Below are positions 26,932-35,465 of a stretch of DNA of 64,000 bases, piece by piece (the first letter of the stretch is position 1; every line of letters starts with the position of its first letter). The stretch is from a bacterium (lineage in GTDB: Bacteria > Actinomycetota > Acidimicrobiia > Spongiisociales > Spongiisociaceae). A program made the translations under genes and the position numbers. The DNA lies in the NCBI GenBank assembly GCA_028820935.1, contig JAPPHZ010000029.1, positions 62,001-126,000 on the forward strand, in the 5' to 3' direction. The notes under the pieces were generated by a model. It was not told the origin of the DNA. It saw nothing but the letters and a program-made list of their open reading frames with translations, and made no database searches.

Positions 26932-27112
26932 AGAGTGGTCTGTCTGCGAAACAGCCAGGCGTGTCTGGCGGTCATCGGTGTCCCGTCGCTGTGTTCCGCT
27001 TCCTTGACGTGCCGCTGCGGGCACGCCTTCGTCAGCGGGCCTTGTGAGGAACACCGCTGCCGGCGCCACACGACACCGCCATTCCGCAGACCGAGCACTG
27101 GCAGACCGCTAG
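26932..27112. mobile_element. MITE-like element, family B, copy 2
   Basis: This is nearly identical to copy 1 over about 140 bp, in the same orientation. The left end reads GAGAGTGGTCTGTCTGCGAA and the right end is altered and somewhat longer (CAGACCG...CAGACCGCTAG), closing at CTAG 27109-27112. Tandem near-identity suggests local duplication after insertion. It lies 73 bp upstream of gcvPA and is likely to influence that promoter. Confidence 0.7.
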
Positions 27113-27185
27113 TGGACGCGCCGCAGCCTCCCATCGGTAGAGTTAGAGGTCAGCAAGATCAGCGCGAGACCGAAGGTGTGATGGA

Positions 27186-28583
27186 GTGAACAGAGCCCAC
27201 CCCTACATGGCCAACTCTACGGAGGAGACCAAGAAGCACATGCTCAACGCGATCGGCGCGGCCACCGTCGATGAACTGTTCGAGCAGATACCCGACGAAC
27301 ATGTAACCACCCGGCGGTTCGAACTGCCCGAGCCCCTCGTCTCGGAGGTGGAACTGAAGCGACACATGACAGGGGTGCTCGGGAAGAACGAGCACTGCGA
27401 GGACAACCTGAGCTTCCTGGGAGGCGGCACGTGGCAGCACCATGTGCCGGCCATATGCGACGAGATCTGGACCCGCAGCGAGTTCCTGACCTCGGTATGG
27501 GGTACGGGATCATCCGACTTGGGCCGCAACCAGGCCTGGTTCGAGTTCGCCAGCCAGCTGGGGGAGTTGGTGGGGATGGAATTCGTGGGCCTGCCCGTAT
27601 ACAGCTGGGGCGCCGCGGTGGGCCACTCGATGCGGATGGCGACCCGGATGACGGGACGCGGCCGGGTCCTGGTTCCCGCCCTGATGGATCCGCAGCGTCT
27701 GGACGTGGCGCGCACCTACGCCGGGTTCCCGGAGCAGGAGGGCCACATTGAGATCGCCTATGTGGGTTACGACCCGGCCACCGGACGCCTCGACCTGGCC
27801 GACCTCGACAGCCGTCTTGACGACGGAGTTGCCGCGGTCTATTTCGAGAACCCCGCCTACCTCGGTGTGATCGAGGACCGGGCCGCCGAGATCGCGCGGA
27901 TGGCCAGAGCCGCGGGCGCCGAGACCATCGTCGGCGTCGATCCGACCTCGCTCGGCGTGATCGTCCCGCCCTCCGATTACGGTGCCGACATCGCGGTTGG
28001 GACCACCCAGCCGCTCGGTATCCACATGAACGGCGGGGGCGGGGTTGGGGGCTTTATCGCCACCCGGGACGAGGAGCGCTACGCCCGGGAGTACCCCACC
28101 CTCCAGGTCAGCCTCACCGACACCACCCACGAGGGGGAGCGGGCCTTCGGACTCGCCCTCTTCCAGCAGAGTTCATACGGCTCCCGGGAGGACGGCAAGG
28201 ACTGGACCGGGAACTCGGTCTATCTGTGGGCGATCGCCAACGCCGCCTACATGTCGGTGCTGGGACCGGCCGGCTTCGAGGAGTTGGGCGGAGCGATCCT
28301 CCGGCGGAGCCACTATGCCGCCAGCCGGCTGGCAGGCGTGCCGGGCGTGTCGCTGCCATGGCCGACCGGCTTCTTCAAGGAGTTCGTGGTCGGTTTCGAC
28401 GGCACGGGCATCCCGGTGGCCGAGATCAACCGACGACTCAGGGACCACGGCATCTTCGGTGGCCGCGACCTGAGCAGCGACTTCCCCGATCTGGGCCAGA
28501 GCGCCCTGTACTGCGTGACCGAGGTGCATAGCCGGGCCGACATCGACCGCCTGACCGCTGCGCTGGAGGAGGTGACCCGATGA
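27186..28583 (+). CDS. gcvPA: Glycine dehydrogenase (decarboxylating) subunit 1
   Basis: This 465-residue protein is the N-terminal half of the glycine cleavage P-protein in the split two-subunit form. It shows FLGGGTWQHHVPAICDEI, SVWGTGSSDLGRNQAWFEF and GTTQPLGIHMNGGGGVGGFIA, recognisable family patterns. It starts at GTG 27186 and overlaps gcvPB by ATGA. With GcvPB it decarboxylates glycine using PLP and passes the aminomethyl group to GcvH. The gcvH, gcvT and lpd genes are not in the window. Confidence 0.9.
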   Translation: MNRAHPYMANSTEETKKHMLNAIGAATVDELFEQIPDEHVTTRRFELPEPLVSEVELKRHMTGVLGKNEHCEDNLSFLGGGTWQHHVPAICDEIWTRSEFLTSVWGTGSSDLGRNQAWFEFASQLGELVGMEFVGLPVYSWGAAVGHSMRMATRMTGRGRVLVPALMDPQRLDVARTYAGFPEQEGHIEIAYVGYDPATGRLDLADLDSRLDDGVAAVYFENPAYLGVIEDRAAEIARMARAAGAETIVGVDPTSLGVIVPPSDYGADIAVGTTQPLGIHMNGGGGVGGFIATRDEERYAREYPTLQVSLTDTTHEGERAFGLALFQQSSYGSREDGKDWTGNSVYLWAIANAAYMSVLGPAGFEELGGAILRRSHYAASRLAGVPGVSLPWPTGFFKEFVVGFDGTGIPVAEINRRLRDHGIFGGRDLSSDFPDLGQSALYCVTEVHSRADIDRLTAALEEVTR

Positions 28584-30136
28584 CCACCAACGGATTGAGG
28601 AAGTACCACGCCGCGGTCTGGGATGAGCCGCTGGTGATGGAGATGGGCGCCCCGGGTCGCAGGGGGCAGCTCTTCCCCGTGGACGAACCCGATCTCGACG
28701 CGGTGGTGGGTGACACCTCCGACCTGATTCCCGAGTCCCTGCGCCGGGGCCGCCCGGCCGACCTGCCCGAGCTCTCGGAGCCCGAGGTGCTGCGTCACTA
28801 CCTGCATCTCAGCCAGGAGGTGCTGGGGATGATGGGCATCAGCCTGTTCGGCACCTGCACCATGAAGTACAACCCGCGGGTCACCGAGGCGCTCACCCGG
28901 CAGCCTTTCGTGGCCGAGACCCATCCCGATCAGGACGTCGAGACCCTCCAGGGCACTCTGGAGGTCATCCATGGGCTCGACCGGATGCTTCGGGATCTGA
29001 CCGGCATGGACCAGTTCGTGTTCCAGCCGGGAGGAGGCGCCGACGCCGCCTTCCTCCACGCCACGGTGACCAGGGCCTACCACGAGGCCCGCGGAGACCT
29101 GGCCCAGCGGCGGGAGATCATCACCACCGTCCAGGCCCATCCATGCAATCCCGCCACCGCCGCGGCGGCCGGATTCGACGTGATCAACCTTCCCCTCGAG
29201 GAGAAGGGCTACGCGTCGGTGGAGGCGCTCCGGGCGGCGGCATCCGAGCGGACAGCGGCCCTGATGGTCAACAACCCGGACGACATCGGCATCTACAACC
29301 CCCACATCAAGGAGTGGGTGGACATCGTTCACTCCGTGGGCGGGCTCTGCTTCTACGACACCGCCAACTTCAACGGCGTGATGGGCCGGATCCGGGCCCG
29401 GGAGCTGGGCTTCGATGCCTGCATGATGATGCTTCACAAGACCTTCGGCGCTCCCAAGGCGGGCGGCGGACCGGCGGTGGGCGCCTACGGGTGTTCGGAA
29501 GAGCTGGCCCCTTACCTGACCGCGCCGGTGGTGGTCAAGGGAGACGACGGAGCGTTCGCCATCAGGGTGCCCGAGCACGCCGGCAGTACGCAGGTACGGG
29601 AGTACCTGGGCAACATCCCCGTGATCATCAAGGCCTACTCATGGCTCCGGGCGCTGGGAGCGGCGGGGGTCAAAGAGGCGGCCGACCTGTCGCTGCTGGC
29701 CAACAACTACATGGAGACCCGCCTGCTCCAGATCCCCGGTGTGACCAAGGGCCTTCCCCATCTGGACGAGTACCGCATGGAGATGACCCGTTACAGCCTG
29801 GGCGAGCTCACCGAAGAGACCGGGGTCACCACCGTCGATGTGGCCAACCGGATGGTCGACTACGGCGTGGATGCCTTCTGGATGAGCCACGAGCCCTGGT
29901 TCATCCCGGAGCCGTTCACACCCGAGGCGGGGGAGATGTGGTCTGTCGAGGACCTTGACTACTGGATCGATGTCATAGCGGCCATCTGCGAGGAGGCCCG
30001 CACCGATCCCGAGCTGGTCAAGACCGCCCCCCACAACCAGCCCATCCACCGGGTGGTTGGGAGCGGGCTGGACGACCCTGACCGGTGGGCGACCACCTGG
30101 CGAGCGTACCGCCGCAAGAACGGGCTCGAAGGCTGA
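28580..30136 (+). CDS. gcvPB: Glycine dehydrogenase (decarboxylating) subunit 2
   Basis: This 518-residue C-terminal subunit carries the PLP lysine in MMMLHKTFGAPKAGGGPAVG. Other family signatures are SLFGTCTMKYNPRV, FQPGGGADAAFLHA and NFNGVMGRIRARELGFD. It completes the split P-protein with GcvPA. The usual HKTFS motif has Gly after Phe here, a small variation. The next gene starts 7 bp later, suggesting that a dehydrogenase feeding glycine or a related amino acid is co-expressed. Confidence 0.92.
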   Translation: MTTNGLRKYHAAVWDEPLVMEMGAPGRRGQLFPVDEPDLDAVVGDTSDLIPESLRRGRPADLPELSEPEVLRHYLHLSQEVLGMMGISLFGTCTMKYNPRVTEALTRQPFVAETHPDQDVETLQGTLEVIHGLDRMLRDLTGMDQFVFQPGGGADAAFLHATVTRAYHEARGDLAQRREIITTVQAHPCNPATAAAAGFDVINLPLEEKGYASVEALRAAASERTAALMVNNPDDIGIYNPHIKEWVDIVHSVGGLCFYDTANFNGVMGRIRARELGFDACMMMLHKTFGAPKAGGGPAVGAYGCSEELAPYLTAPVVVKGDDGAFAIRVPEHAGSTQVREYLGNIPVIIKAYSWLRALGAAGVKEAADLSLLANNYMETRLLQIPGVTKGLPHLDEYRMEMTRYSLGELTEETGVTTVDVANRMVDYGVDAFWMSHEPWFIPEPFTPEAGEMWSVEDLDYWIDVIAAICEEARTDPELVKTAPHNQPIHRVVGSGLDDPDRWATTWRAYRRKNGLEG

Positions 30137-30143
30137 TCCGAGG

Positions 30144-31871
30144 GTGCGCGTCGGCGTACCGGGGGTCGGTCTGCCCACCGAATCGGTCGGGCTGACTTTC
30201 GAGGGCCATCCCGTGGAGGGGTTGGCGGGTGACACGCTGGCGTCGGCGCTGGTCGCGTCCGGAGAGATGGGTCTGCGCGATGCGGTGGACGGTGGGCGCC
30301 GGGGTGTCTTCTGCGGGATGGGCGCTTGCCACGAGTGCGCGGTGGTGGTCGATGATCGGCCGGGAACGCTGGCATGCATGACCGGCGTGGCCGAGGGACA
30401 GGTGGTGCGGAGGCAGCCGGCGGCTCCCGGACCTCCGGACAATCCTTCCGGCAGCCGGCCGAGGCGTGAACTCTCGCCTACCGTCCTGGTGGTGGGTGGC
30501 GGGCCCGGAGGCCTCTCGGTGGCCTCGGTCATCGCCGAGCACGGCGTGGACGTGGTCGTGATAGACGAGCGGTCCAAGCTGGGTGGCCAGTTCTACAAGC
30601 AGCCGCCGCCGGAGCGGGCCATCGACGACTCCCGGATCGACTCCCAGTACCGAGCCGGACGCAAGTTGATTGCCCGGGCCCAGGACGCCGGGGTCCGGTT
30701 CCTCAACGATGTCACCCTCTGGGGGGCCTTCGCGCCGGACTCCCTGGCTGCCCGGAGCCAGGACTGCGACTGGGTATTCCGCCCCGGGCGCCTGGTGCTG
30801 GCTACCGGAGCCCACGAGCGACCGGTCCCCATTCCGGGCTGGACCCTGCCGGGCGTGATGACGACCGGCGCGGCCCAAACCTTGCTCAGATCCGGCCAGG
30901 TCGCGCCTGGGCAACGGGTGATGCTCTCCGGCAACGGTCCGCTCAACATGCAGGTGGCGGCGGAACTGGTCAGAGCCGGCGTAGAGGTGGTGGCGCTGGC
31001 CGAGCAGGCGGATCTCCGGTGGTGGCGCAACCTCGGCGCAGGCGCCGGAATGCTCGCGGCCGCGCCGGAGCTGGTCGCCAAGGGGTTCTCCTACCGCACC
31101 ACCCTGGCCCGGGCCGGGGTTCCGGTGATCGACCGCGCCTCGGTGGTCGAGATACGAGGCAATCAGCGGGCGGCGGTGGCGGTAGTGGCCCGCCTGGACC
31201 CTTCCGGGAGCCCGCTACCTGGCTCGGAACGGGAGTTCGCCGCCGACGCGGTCTGCCTCGGCTACGGGTTCATCCCGGCCAACGAGATCTCCCGCGCCCT
31301 CGGATGCGATCATCGTTACGACCCGGTGACCGGCACGCTCGTGGCGGTTCGTACTGCCACCGGGCGGACCTCGCTCGACTCGGTCTGGGTGGTGGGAGAC
31401 GCCGGTGGGATCAACGGCGCCTACGTGGCGACCGCCCTCGGCGCCATCGCCGGCGCCGACGTGCTGGGCGACCTCGGGCTTGCGTCGTCCGACCTCTCTG
31501 CCCGAGCCGGGTCCCGCGCCGGCAAGACCCTCCGCCGGCACCGCCGCTTCCAAACCCACCTCCGCGGCCTCTATCGCACGGAGCCCCTTACAACCGAGTT
31601 GGCCCGCGACACGACCCTGGTCTGCCGGTGCGAATCGGTCACCCTCGGCGAGCTGAGGGAAGCATTTGCCGGGGGTGCCAAGTCCGCGGGTGCGGCGAAG
31701 CGCCTGACCCGGGCCGGGATGGGCAAGTGCCAGGGCCGCTACTGCAGTCCGTCGGTGCTCGCTATGGCTGCGGGAGCATGCGGTGTGGCGCCCGGAGAGT
31801 TCTCCGGCTTTGCCCCCCAGGCCCCGATCCGCCCAGTTGCTATCGGTGAGGTCGCCGGGACTGCTACCTGA
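30144..31871 (+). CDS. [2Fe-2S]-FAD dehydrogenase subunit (HcnA-HcnB / sarcosine oxidase alpha-like fusion)
   Basis: This protein of about 575 residues fuses three parts. An N-terminal [2Fe-2S] ferredoxin-like domain has Cys57, 62, 65 and 78 (FCGMGACHEC, LACMT). A pyridine-nucleotide-disulfide-oxidoreductase-like FAD domain follows (VLVVGGGPGGLSVASVIAEHG, KLGGQFYKQ, VLATGAHERPVPIPGWTLPGV). A C-terminal BFD-like [2Fe-2S] domain has CRCES and GKCQGRYC. This layout is that of hydrogen cyanide synthase HcnA+HcnB, opine oxidase and D-hydroxyproline dehydrogenase alpha subunits. The DAO-type beta subunit is not adjacent. The start GTG 30144 lies 7 bp after gcvPB. Confidence 0.87.
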   Translation: MRVGVPGVGLPTESVGLTFEGHPVEGLAGDTLASALVASGEMGLRDAVDGGRRGVFCGMGACHECAVVVDDRPGTLACMTGVAEGQVVRRQPAAPGPPDNPSGSRPRRELSPTVLVVGGGPGGLSVASVIAEHGVDVVVIDERSKLGGQFYKQPPPERAIDDSRIDSQYRAGRKLIARAQDAGVRFLNDVTLWGAFAPDSLAARSQDCDWVFRPGRLVLATGAHERPVPIPGWTLPGVMTTGAAQTLLRSGQVAPGQRVMLSGNGPLNMQVAAELVRAGVEVVALAEQADLRWWRNLGAGAGMLAAAPELVAKGFSYRTTLARAGVPVIDRASVVEIRGNQRAAVAVVARLDPSGSPLPGSEREFAADAVCLGYGFIPANEISRALGCDHRYDPVTGTLVAVRTATGRTSLDSVWVVGDAGGINGAYVATALGAIAGADVLGDLGLASSDLSARAGSRAGKTLRRHRRFQTHLRGLYRTEPLTTELARDTTLVCRCESVTLGELREAFAGGAKSAGAAKRLTRAGMGKCQGRYCSPSVLAMAAGACGVAPGEFSGFAPQAPIRPVAIGEVAGTAT

Positions 31872-31876
31872 TCCCC

Positions 31877-31953
31877 GGCCCGCACGCGGTGCCTTGACAC
31901 GGGTTTGTCGCCGACAATCAGGCCAGCCTCGACATTTTTCGGTACTCTCCTAG
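31877..31953. mobile_element. MITE-like element, family A, copy 3 (truncated and degenerate)
   Basis: The right part aligns with family A copies: GGCCCGC, GGTGCCTTGA, then GACATTTTTCGGTACTCTCCTAG at the right end with CTAG at 31950-31953. The left end is lost near the stop of the dehydrogenase gene. It lies directly upstream of the DapA-family gene, so it is in that gene's leader. Confidence 0.6.
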
Positions 31954-31981
31954 AGTGGCAGGGCAGGCGACTGGAGGAATG

Positions 31982-32914
31982 ATGGCCAAAGAGTTTCGGG
32001 GTAGCTACACGGTATCTGTTACTCCCTTCACGGAGGACGGTTCGGGCATCGATTTCGGAGCGCTGAAGAACTTCCTGGACTGGCAGTTGGAGGTCGGCGT
32101 CCCGGGAATCATCGCGCTGGGCAGCACCGGGGAGTTCCTGACGGTGAGCGACGAGGAGCGCCGCCAGCTCGTGGAGACGTACGTCAACCACATCGACGGA
32201 CGCATGCCGGTGATCATCGGCACGATGAACGCGCACACCCCGAACGCCGTCCGCCACAGCCGCCAGGCGGAGGATCTGGGCGCCGACGGCGTGATGATCA
32301 TCCCGCCCTACTACTACACGCCCACCGACGACGAGATCTTCAGGTACTACGAGGCGATCGACGCGGCCATCTCGATCCCGATCATGCTCTACAACAACCC
32401 GGTCACCTCCAATGTGGACATGTCGGCCAAGCTCCAGGCCAAGCTGTGTTTGGAGTTGGAGTCGGTGCAGTACGTCAAGGAGTCGAGCTTGCATCTCTCC
32501 CGAGTGCCGGAAGTGATAGAAGCCTCCGGGGGCCGGATGAAGGTGTACGCCGGCGAGTGGGTTGTCGACTCCTACCTGCTGGGGGCGATCGGCTACGTCA
32601 ACCCGTTCGGCAACTACATGCCTAGGGCATCGGGCCGTATCTTCGAGCTGCTCGAGGCGGGGCGCATCGACGACGCCCGGGCCATCTGGCGCCCGATCGA
32701 CCGGATCGAGCACACCATCGCCGAGGGCCACCCGACCTACGGCCACCAGTGCTACTCCAAGGCGCTCGCGGCCGCGGTCGGTCACCCGATGGGTGACGTG
32801 AGGGCGCCGCTGACCACCTATGCGGAGTTAGGCGAGGAGGGCCGTGAGCGCATGGCGAGGCTGATGCCGCTGGTCGAGGAAGCCGATTCGCTGGCCGAGT
32901 CGTTCGGTCTCTAG
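31982..32914 (+). CDS. Dihydrodipicolinate synthase family protein (DapA-like aldolase/deaminase)
   Basis: This 310-residue TIM-barrel enzyme has the Schiff-base Lys166 (VQYVKESSLH), Tyr137 (IPIMLYNNPVT) and GSTGEF near residue 49. The family includes DapA, N-acetylneuraminate lyase, and 1-pyrroline-4-hydroxy-2-carboxylate deaminase of hydroxyproline catabolism. I prefer ATG 31982, with GGAGGA just upstream, over GTG 31955. Position next to a HcnAB/D-hydroxyproline-dehydrogenase-like gene makes a catabolic role more likely than lysine synthesis. The TAG stop lies in the left CTAG of a family B repeat. Confidence 0.88.
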   Translation: MAKEFRGSYTVSVTPFTEDGSGIDFGALKNFLDWQLEVGVPGIIALGSTGEFLTVSDEERRQLVETYVNHIDGRMPVIIGTMNAHTPNAVRHSRQAEDLGADGVMIIPPYYYTPTDDEIFRYYEAIDAAISIPIMLYNNPVTSNVDMSAKLQAKLCLELESVQYVKESSLHLSRVPEVIEASGGRMKVYAGEWVVDSYLLGAIGYVNPFGNYMPRASGRIFELLEAGRIDDARAIWRPIDRIEHTIAEGHPTYGHQCYSKALAAAVGHPMGDVRAPLTTYAELGEEGRERMARLMPLVEEADSLAESFGL

Positions 32915-33077
32915 TGGTCTGTTTGTGAATGGCGGTGTGGTATGGCGAGGCAGCGGTGTTCCTCGCAAGGCTCGCTGACGAAGGCGTACCCGCAGCGGTA
33001 CGTCGAGGAAGCGGAACGCAGCGACGGGACGCCGATGGCCGCCAGAGCACCCGGTTGTTTCGCAGACAGACCACTAC
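32911..33077. mobile_element. MITE-like element, family B, copy 3 (167 bp)
   Basis: The left end is CTAGTGGTCTGTTTG and the right end CGCAGACAGACCACTA, forming terminal inverted repeats. It is in opposite orientation to copies 1 and 2. An inner hairpin CGTACC-CGCAGC-GGTACG is at 32985-33002. The first CTAG carries the TAG stop of the DapA-like gene, showing insertion exactly at a stop codon. Confidence 0.8.
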
Positions 33078-33096
33078 CCCGCTCGCGCTCGAGTAA

Positions 33097-34068
33097 GTGG
33101 GAGGATCGGACTCCCCAGTTCGGCATGACCGTGGCCGCGGTCGAGTAGGTGTAGCGGGGGCAGGGTCGATCGGTGTCGGCTGGGCGATCGTCTTCGCTCG
33201 GGCCGGCCACATCACCACGGTGTTCGAACCGGAGGGGCGCCGCCGCGGGGTCCTGGTCGAAGAGGTGGAGGTTCGGCTGGGCGAGTTGGACGCCTTCGGT
33301 CTCCTGGACGAGGCACCTGCCGAGATCGTCGCCCGGCTGGCGGTCACCGGTGATCTGAGTGAGGCGCTGGACGGCGCCGTACATGTCCAAGAGTGCGCCC
33401 CGGAGTCCCTTTCCCTGAAGGTGGATCTGTTCGAGAGGATGGACGCGTTAGCGGATGCCTCCACCACGCTTGCCAGTTCCTCCTCCAGCATCACCGTCTC
33501 GCGCATAGCTGCCGGGCTTCCGGGCCGCGCTCGTTGCATCCTCGCCCATCCCGGGAACCCGCCCTACCTGATCCGGGTGGTCGAGTTGGCCCCCGCGCCA
33601 TTCACGGCCCAGGGAACGGTGGATTCGGCCCGGGAGTTGTTCTCCGGCGCCGGAATGCTGCCGATAAAGGTCCGTCAGGAGATCGATTGCCTGGTGTTCA
33701 ACCGGCTCCAGGGCGCGCTGCTCCGGGAAGCTCTGTTGCTGGTCAGGGACGGAGTGGTTGCGCCCGAAGATCTCGACCTGGTGGTTTCCGAGGGATTGGC
33801 CCGTCGGTGGTCGGTGATCGGTCCGCTTGCCGTCGCCGAGTTGAACACCCGTGGCGGCATCGTGGCCCACGCCGGGTTCATGGGACGCGCATACGGCCGG
33901 ATCGGGATGGAGCGCGGTCAGGAAGACCCATGGGCATCCGACGTGGTGCAGCGGGTCGCCGAGGACCTGGAGTCCAGATTCCCGTCGTCCCGCCGGGACG
34001 ACCAGGTGCTCTGGCGGGACCGGGAGTTGATGCGGCTGGAGTCGGAGCGGCGCCGTCGCTCAGACTGA
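33097..34068 (+). CDS. 3-hydroxyacyl-CoA dehydrogenase family protein (lambda-crystallin/gulonate dehydrogenase-like)
   Basis: This protein of about 320 residues has an N-terminal Rossmann motif VAGAGSIGVGWAIVFARAGH and the conserved His-Pro-x-Asn-Pro-Pro of the family (CILAHPGNPPYL) with a later Glu (VVELAP). The C-terminal helical domain follows. Relatives oxidise 3-hydroxyacyl-CoA, L-gulonate or carnitine. The 5' end is odd: an ATG at 33124 gives MTVAAVE in another frame and soon stops, while the frame used here can start only at GTG 33097 with an atypical leader. A small frameshift after the repeat insertion is possible, so the gene could be impaired. Confidence 0.75.
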   Translation: MGGSDSPVRHDRGRGRVGVAGAGSIGVGWAIVFARAGHITTVFEPEGRRRGVLVEEVEVRLGELDAFGLLDEAPAEIVARLAVTGDLSEALDGAVHVQECAPESLSLKVDLFERMDALADASTTLASSSSSITVSRIAAGLPGRARCILAHPGNPPYLIRVVELAPAPFTAQGTVDSARELFSGAGMLPIKVRQEIDCLVFNRLQGALLREALLLVRDGVVAPEDLDLVVSEGLARRWSVIGPLAVAELNTRGGIVAHAGFMGRAYGRIGMERGQEDPWASDVVQRVAEDLESRFPSSRRDDQVLWRDRELMRLESERRRRSD

Positions 34069-34186
34069 CTGCGTGCCTCCTAATGGCGGGCATCACCGGT
34101 TCCAGGTTGGCGCTTCCACACTCTCGCACCGATGAGATCGTGAGAACGCGAATAATAGGGGGTTCTAAAGCTGAGATTAGAATGAT

Positions 34187-34522
34187 ATGTTCATGGACAT
34201 GGACGCGGACGCCTTCACCAACCTCTTGATCTCGCTGGTCGGCGGGCTAGTCGGTGTGGTTTTCGTGCTCCTCCGCGCCGACATCAAGAACCTCCGGGCC
34301 GACCTCAACGGGTTGCGGGGTGAGTTCAACGAGTTCCGGTCAGACACGAATCGCAGGTTCGGCGAGGTACTAGCCACGCAGAAGGAGCATGGCGAGAGGC
34401 TGTCGGGGCTGGAGACTCTGGTTTCCATCCTCATGGGTCAATTCCGCTCCGGCGCCACCGATCCCGAGACCGGGGAGCAGGGGATGTTGGCGTACCGTGC
34501 GCGCGGCCCGGATGAGGCTTAG
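34187..34522 (+). CDS. Small membrane protein with coiled coil, function unknown
   Basis: This predicted 111-residue protein has one N-terminal hydrophobic helix (FTNLLISLVGGLVGVVFVLL, residues about 10-29) followed by a charged heptad-like stretch (IKNLRADLNGLRGEFNEFRSD) that should form a coiled coil. I do not recognise a family with a known function. The upstream 50 bp are AT-rich for this window. Start ATG 34187 or ATG 34193; ribosome site weak. Confidence 0.6.
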   Translation: MFMDMDADAFTNLLISLVGGLVGVVFVLLRADIKNLRADLNGLRGEFNEFRSDTNRRFGEVLATQKEHGERLSGLETLVSILMGQFRSGATDPETGEQGMLAYRARGPDEA

Positions 34523-34625
34523 CGGATACGAGCCTTCGCTGTTGATCCCAGGCCGTCCGTGACCGGGCCGGTATCCGGCGCCGTTGTCGGGAAGAGGGGA
34601 GTGTTGGGTCGCCCGACGGTAACGA

Positions 34626-35348
34626 TCAGGCCAGGTTGGTGATCCGGACCTGGGCCTCAGCCAGGTGGAGCGACGCCACCATCGGATCGATGACCACCGC
34701 GTCTATGAGGTGGGCCACCTCTCGGATCATGCCACCCCATATGGTGCAGCCGAAGAGGATGGCCTCCACGGGCCCCCGCTCCAGCATGGCCCGGGCGGCC
34801 GGTACCCCGTGCTCATGAAGCTGGCGGCGGAACCGATCCTGGACGATCTCGGCGGTGACCTCCAGGTTGCCGATCAGGCTGTCCTCGCCCTCCACGTGCA
34901 TCGGCACGAAGGCGATGTCGCTCACCGCGTCCGACAGTCCGTAGGCCCGGAGGTTGCGGCGCACCCAGTTGGCGGTGGTCTTCCAGTCGTGCTCGTCGGG
35001 GAACAGCATCCCGATGTTGAGGCCCCGCCCGGCCGCCAGCGCCGCGGCGGCCTGGAGAGGACCGATCACCGGTATCTTCACCGACCGCTGTGCCTCCATC
35101 AGGGCAGGGTCCGAACAGCACCCGATGATGGCGGCGTCGGCGCCCTCCTCCTCGGCGCGGAGAACCGTGGCGATCAGTTCGTTCATGTACAGCGGTACCG
35201 GGGAGAGCATCGGGCCGGTCAGTTCCGGCGGTAGGTCGAGGTGAACCACCTCGACGAAGACACCGCTCGAGGCGTGTTTCTCGAGCACCGAGACGGCCCG
35301 AGGGACGTGGATGTCGATCCCAATCGGTTCTATGAAGGTGATCTTCAT
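34626..35348 (-). CDS. Aspartate/glutamate racemase family protein
   Basis: This 240-residue protein belongs to the Asp/Glu/hydantoin racemase family. The two catalytic Cys positions are in AAIIGCCSDPAL and AILFGCTIWGGM. It starts at ATG 35348 and is convergent with the small membrane protein and divergent from the SDR at 35466. Possible activities include amino acid or hydantoin racemisation or maleate-type decarboxylation and isomerisation; sequence does not discriminate. Confidence 0.82.
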   Translation of the reverse strand: MKITFIEPIGIDIHVPRAVSVLEKHASSGVFVEVVHLDLPPELTGPMLSPVPLYMNELIATVLRAEEEGADAAIIGCCSDPALMEAQRSVKIPVIGPLQAAAALAAGRGLNIGMLFPDEHDWKTTANWVRRNLRAYGLSDAVSDIAFVPMHVEGEDSLIGNLEVTAEIVQDRFRRQLHEHGVPAARAMLERGPVEAILFGCTIWGGMIREVAHLIDAVVIDPMVASLHLAEAQVRITNLA

Positions 35349-35465
35349 TCCTGCCTCCTGAGGTTGCCGGACTACGGGAGCATTACCCCGCTTGGATACA
35401 GTGGGACTCGAATCTTATCGTTCGGCCCCGCCACGCGCGGCACGAAACCACCCGGGAGGTGAAGT

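Noticed and set aside
26768-27134. Small open frames inside the family B repeats
   Set aside because: They change frame among copies, have no start signals and reflect repeat sequence, not a conserved protein.
33112-33150. Second selenoprotein or recoding site in the hydroxyacyl-CoA-dehydrogenase-like gene
   Set aside because: The interruption involves TAG codons and a frame change near the N-terminus, not a TGA at a redox position.
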